Shown here one piece after another: positions 62,388 through 64,000 of a DNA stretch of 64,000 nt; within the stretch, counting starts at the first letter, position 1, and each line of letters opens with the position of its first letter. Where the stretch lies: positions 490,001 to 554,000 of the forward strand of contig NZ_CP109811.1 of the NCBI RefSeq assembly GCF_014856545.2, in the 5' to 3' direction. The stretch comes from Mesobacillus jeotgali. GTDB lineage: Bacteria; Bacillota; Bacilli; Bacillales; Cytobacillaceae. The notes below the pieces were generated by a model. It had not been told where the DNA came from. It ran no database searches and saw only the letters and a program-made list of their open reading frames with translations. The translations under genes and the position numbers were made by a program.

Positions 62388-62924
62388 ATGATTATGAACG
62401 ATAAAAATAATGTTATGCAGGAAGAACATAATATAAAGGTTTCAGAAGGAAAGGTTGAGATTGTCTACACGAATCCAGGTGCAGGTTGCCTGGTGTCATC
62501 TGCGTTATTTGGTACTATGCTTTCCGCCTTTGTTCTGTTTGTTGTAGTGCCTGATTCAGGTTTCGTAAGAGGTTTTATAGGTATTATCATCGGAATGATT
62601 GGATTGATATTTACAGGCTCTTTCTTAATCAAGCTCATAAGTGTAATCCTTTCAGGTAAGACATTATTAACGATTGAGTCTGGATTGATGAAAGGCCGTA
62701 AAGGCAGTGTGCCAATTAATGAAATAAGAGAGATCAAATGGGGAGGGTCCAGCTTAAAGTATCTTGTGGTCCAAACCTCAAACAATAGCAAAATCAAATT
62801 TCCTACTTATAACCTGGTTGGTGAAGAAAAGGTGAACCAGGTTATAAAGGAATATGTGATTCCTCATGCGACACCTGACTTAAAGTTGAATTGGGAAAAG
62901 CGCATGGGAGATAAAGAATCCTGA
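62388..62924 (+). CDS. Two-helix membrane protein, intact paralogue of the broken gene at 33.9 kb
   Basis: The protein has about 179 residues. A short N-terminus (EEHNIKVSEGKVEIVYTNPG) leads to two helices (about 30-50 and 56-76: GTMLSAFVLFVVV; GFIGIIIGMIGLIFTG). A cytosolic or extracellular beta-rich part follows (LTIESGLMKGRKGSVPINEI...KWGGSSLKYLVV), recalling PH-like bPH domains. It aligns along its full length with 33907-34441 after frame correction. AAAAGGA precedes ATG 62388 or 62394; the frame is open from 62265. Confidence 0.75.
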   Translation: MIMNDKNNVMQEEHNIKVSEGKVEIVYTNPGAGCLVSSALFGTMLSAFVLFVVVPDSGFVRGFIGIIIGMIGLIFTGSFLIKLISVILSGKTLLTIESGLMKGRKGSVPINEIREIKWGGSSLKYLVVQTSNNSKIKFPTYNLVGEEKVNQVIKEYVIPHATPDLKLNWEKRMGDKES

Positions 62925-62926
62925 AT

Positions 62927-62998
62927 GGGGAGCGAGGGGACGTTATACACCTTTTGGTGAGTGACTTTTGGAAGCGAAAGGTCTGTCCCTCTGCTTCC
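62927..62998. repeat. Family B repeat, full copy
   Basis: GGGGAGCGAGGGGACGT, CACCTTTTGG, then GGAAGCGAAAGGTCTGTCCC and CTCTGCTTCC. It stands directly after the membrane gene. Beyond it, 62999-63250 shows no gene. Confidence 0.65.
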
Positions 62999-63250
62999 AC
63001 TTTCTTTCATCTCGCGAGATTAATAGTATTTTAGGACGTACAGTTTTATGGGGGAAACCAGAATATTACTATGCAATGAAGACGGATTGGAAATTTGGAG
63101 GCATATAATAAAACATCATCTCAACTGTAGAGTAATTCTTTAAGAAGAATTTCAATTACGATATATCAATGGTGGAAGATTTCCGGAAGGCCGTCTTACT
63201 ATTATAGCGATTAAATGGCTGGATCACATGTATTGGAAAGCAGTGAGACG

Positions 63251-64000
63251 ATGAAAGCAATCATTATTGGTGCTGGTATCGGGGGGCTGAGCACAGCCAT
63301 TGCCCTGCGCAAAATCGGGGTGGATGTGATGGTGTTTGAAAGCAAGCCGGAGGTGCGTTTCGCAGGTGCCGGGCTCGGAATTGGAGCGAATGCTGTTCAG
63401 GCATTGCAGCAGCTTGGTGTAGGTGATTCAGTGCTTCGGGAAGGGAAGGTGTTGGATGAGCTTCGCATCCTTACGCCTGCAGGAAAAATCCTGCAGCGGA
63501 CGGACACAGCCGTCATTAGCCAAAAGTATGGACCTGCCAATGTTACGATTGAGAGAGGGAAGCTCCTGGAGTTGCTCATGAGCGCCATAGGTCCGGAGCA
63601 AATTGTCCACACAGGAAAGACTTGTCATCGTTTTGAACAAAATGACTCCGGGGTGAAAGTATGGTTTGAAGATGGATCAACGGAGGAAGGGGATTTGCTG
63701 ATTGGCGCCGACGGTGTATACTCCACCATTCGCGAAACTCTGCTGCCGAACGCAAAACCACGATATGCAGGATACACTTGCTGGAGGGCAGTTGTGAAGG
63801 CCGGACCGGATTTGCGTGATTATGATCCGAATGTATTTATAGAAACTTGGGGACGCAGCGGCCGCTTTGGAGTGGTTCCCTTGCCGGAAAACCGGATCTA
63901 TTGGTACGCATGCGTGAATGCTAAAGCCCGCGATTCCCAATTAAAAGCCTTTACTACCCGGTACTTGATGAAGATTTTTGAAGGCTATCATAATCCGATT
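63251..64000 (+). CDS. FAD-dependent monooxygenase, 3' truncated by window edge
   Basis: The frame is open from ATG 63251 to the window end, 250 residues seen of an expected 380 or so. The FAD-binding start is KAIIIGAGIGGLSTAIALRK (G-x-G-x-x-G), with E34 binding the ribose. GAGLGIGANAVQAL and the second motif IGADGVYSTIR (the DG motif of class A flavin hydroxylases) follow. YAGYTCWRAVV is typical of the UbiH/HpxO/salicylate-hydroxylase group. It probably hydroxylates a ring substrate using NAD(P)H and O2; the substrate is unknown. Confidence 0.85.
   Translation, partial: MKAIIIGAGIGGLSTAIALRKIGVDVMVFESKPEVRFAGAGLGIGANAVQALQQLGVGDSVLREGKVLDELRILTPAGKILQRTDTAVISQKYGPANVTIERGKLLELLMSAIGPEQIVHTGKTCHRFEQNDSGVKVWFEDGSTEEGDLLIGADGVYSTIRETLLPNAKPRYAGYTCWRAVVKAGPDLRDYDPNVFIETWGRSGRFGVVPLPENRIYWYACVNAKARDSQLKAFTTRYLMKIFEGYHNPI

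Noticed and set aside
1..64000. tRNA, rRNA, prophage integrase or att site
   Set aside because: No cloverleaf with GTTCGANTC arm, no rRNA stretch, no integrase or phage structural gene and no convincing long direct repeats around the accessory block were seen.

Overview
The window looks like chromosomal DNA of a low-to-moderate GC, spore-former-type Bacillaceae (Bacillus/Mesobacillus-like). Supporting signs are strong AGGAGG-type ribosome binding sites, frequent TTG/GTG starts, many rho-independent terminators, and typical Bacillus families: a YuzF/DUF2642 protein, DUF3231, a RsbR-type stressosome protein, a Spx paralogue, SLH-domain, CspA-type, proBA and CoA-disulfide reductase genes. No rRNA or tRNA gene was recognised, and species cannot be fixed from the sequence alone. 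Both ends cut a gene: a sigma/anti-sigma fusion on the left and an FAD monooxygenase on the right.

Layout. 0-9 kb holds small metabolic, membrane and hypothetical genes separated by copies of a GGGACGGTTCT/AGAACCGTCCC repeat family. 9-16 kb holds a padR-HAAS membrane operon, envelope lipoproteins, two SDR oxidoreductases and a frameshifted TetR gene. 16.7-19.2 kb is proBA. 19.5-24 kb carries a frameshifted nucleotidyltransferase, an SLH protein, a small alarmone synthetase and a tetR-spx-like operon under three palindromic operators. 24-31.5 kb carries an AraC/GyrI regulator, two MFS transporters, a six-copy 52-bp tandem array, thioesterase and nitroreductase genes, a GyrI-like protein and a cupin protein. 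31.8-39.2 kb carries a large DUF2207 membrane protein, a RsbR-like STAS protein, a secreted M14 carboxypeptidase and an MBL-fold hydrolase. At 39.3-41.0 kb an IS1182-like element with 15-bp terminal inverted repeats and a 9-bp target duplication sits inside a second intergenic repeat. 41-47.7 kb has a cold-shock gene, RraB-like and YgjP-like proteins, a CarD-family regulator, and an XRE-cupin regulator divergent from an MHS transporter and an ornithine-cyclodeaminase-family gene.

48-58 kb is the accessory part, clearly AT-rich in places and full of nuclease-, NAD- and nucleic-acid-handling folds. It has a compact sce7726-sce7725-RES three-gene operon, a MazG-like gene, a decayed copy and an intact copy of a nuclease-like/DUF2075 ATPase, a CoiA-like protein that appears to have lost its catalytic residues, a split exonuclease/BRCT gene, an HTH protein and a HEPN/Abi-like helical protein. 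I read it as a candidate defence or conflict island; that role is inference. 58-64 kb returns to housekeeping-like genes: CoA-disulfide reductase, a FixH/YtkA-like lipoprotein, a GNAT, a small membrane protein paralogous to the broken one at 34 kb, and the truncated monooxygenase.

Three genes (TetR 15.8 kb, nucleotidyltransferase 19.5 kb, membrane protein 33.9 kb) are interrupted at homopolymer tracts, so either sequencing error or genuine slippage must be considered for all three together.
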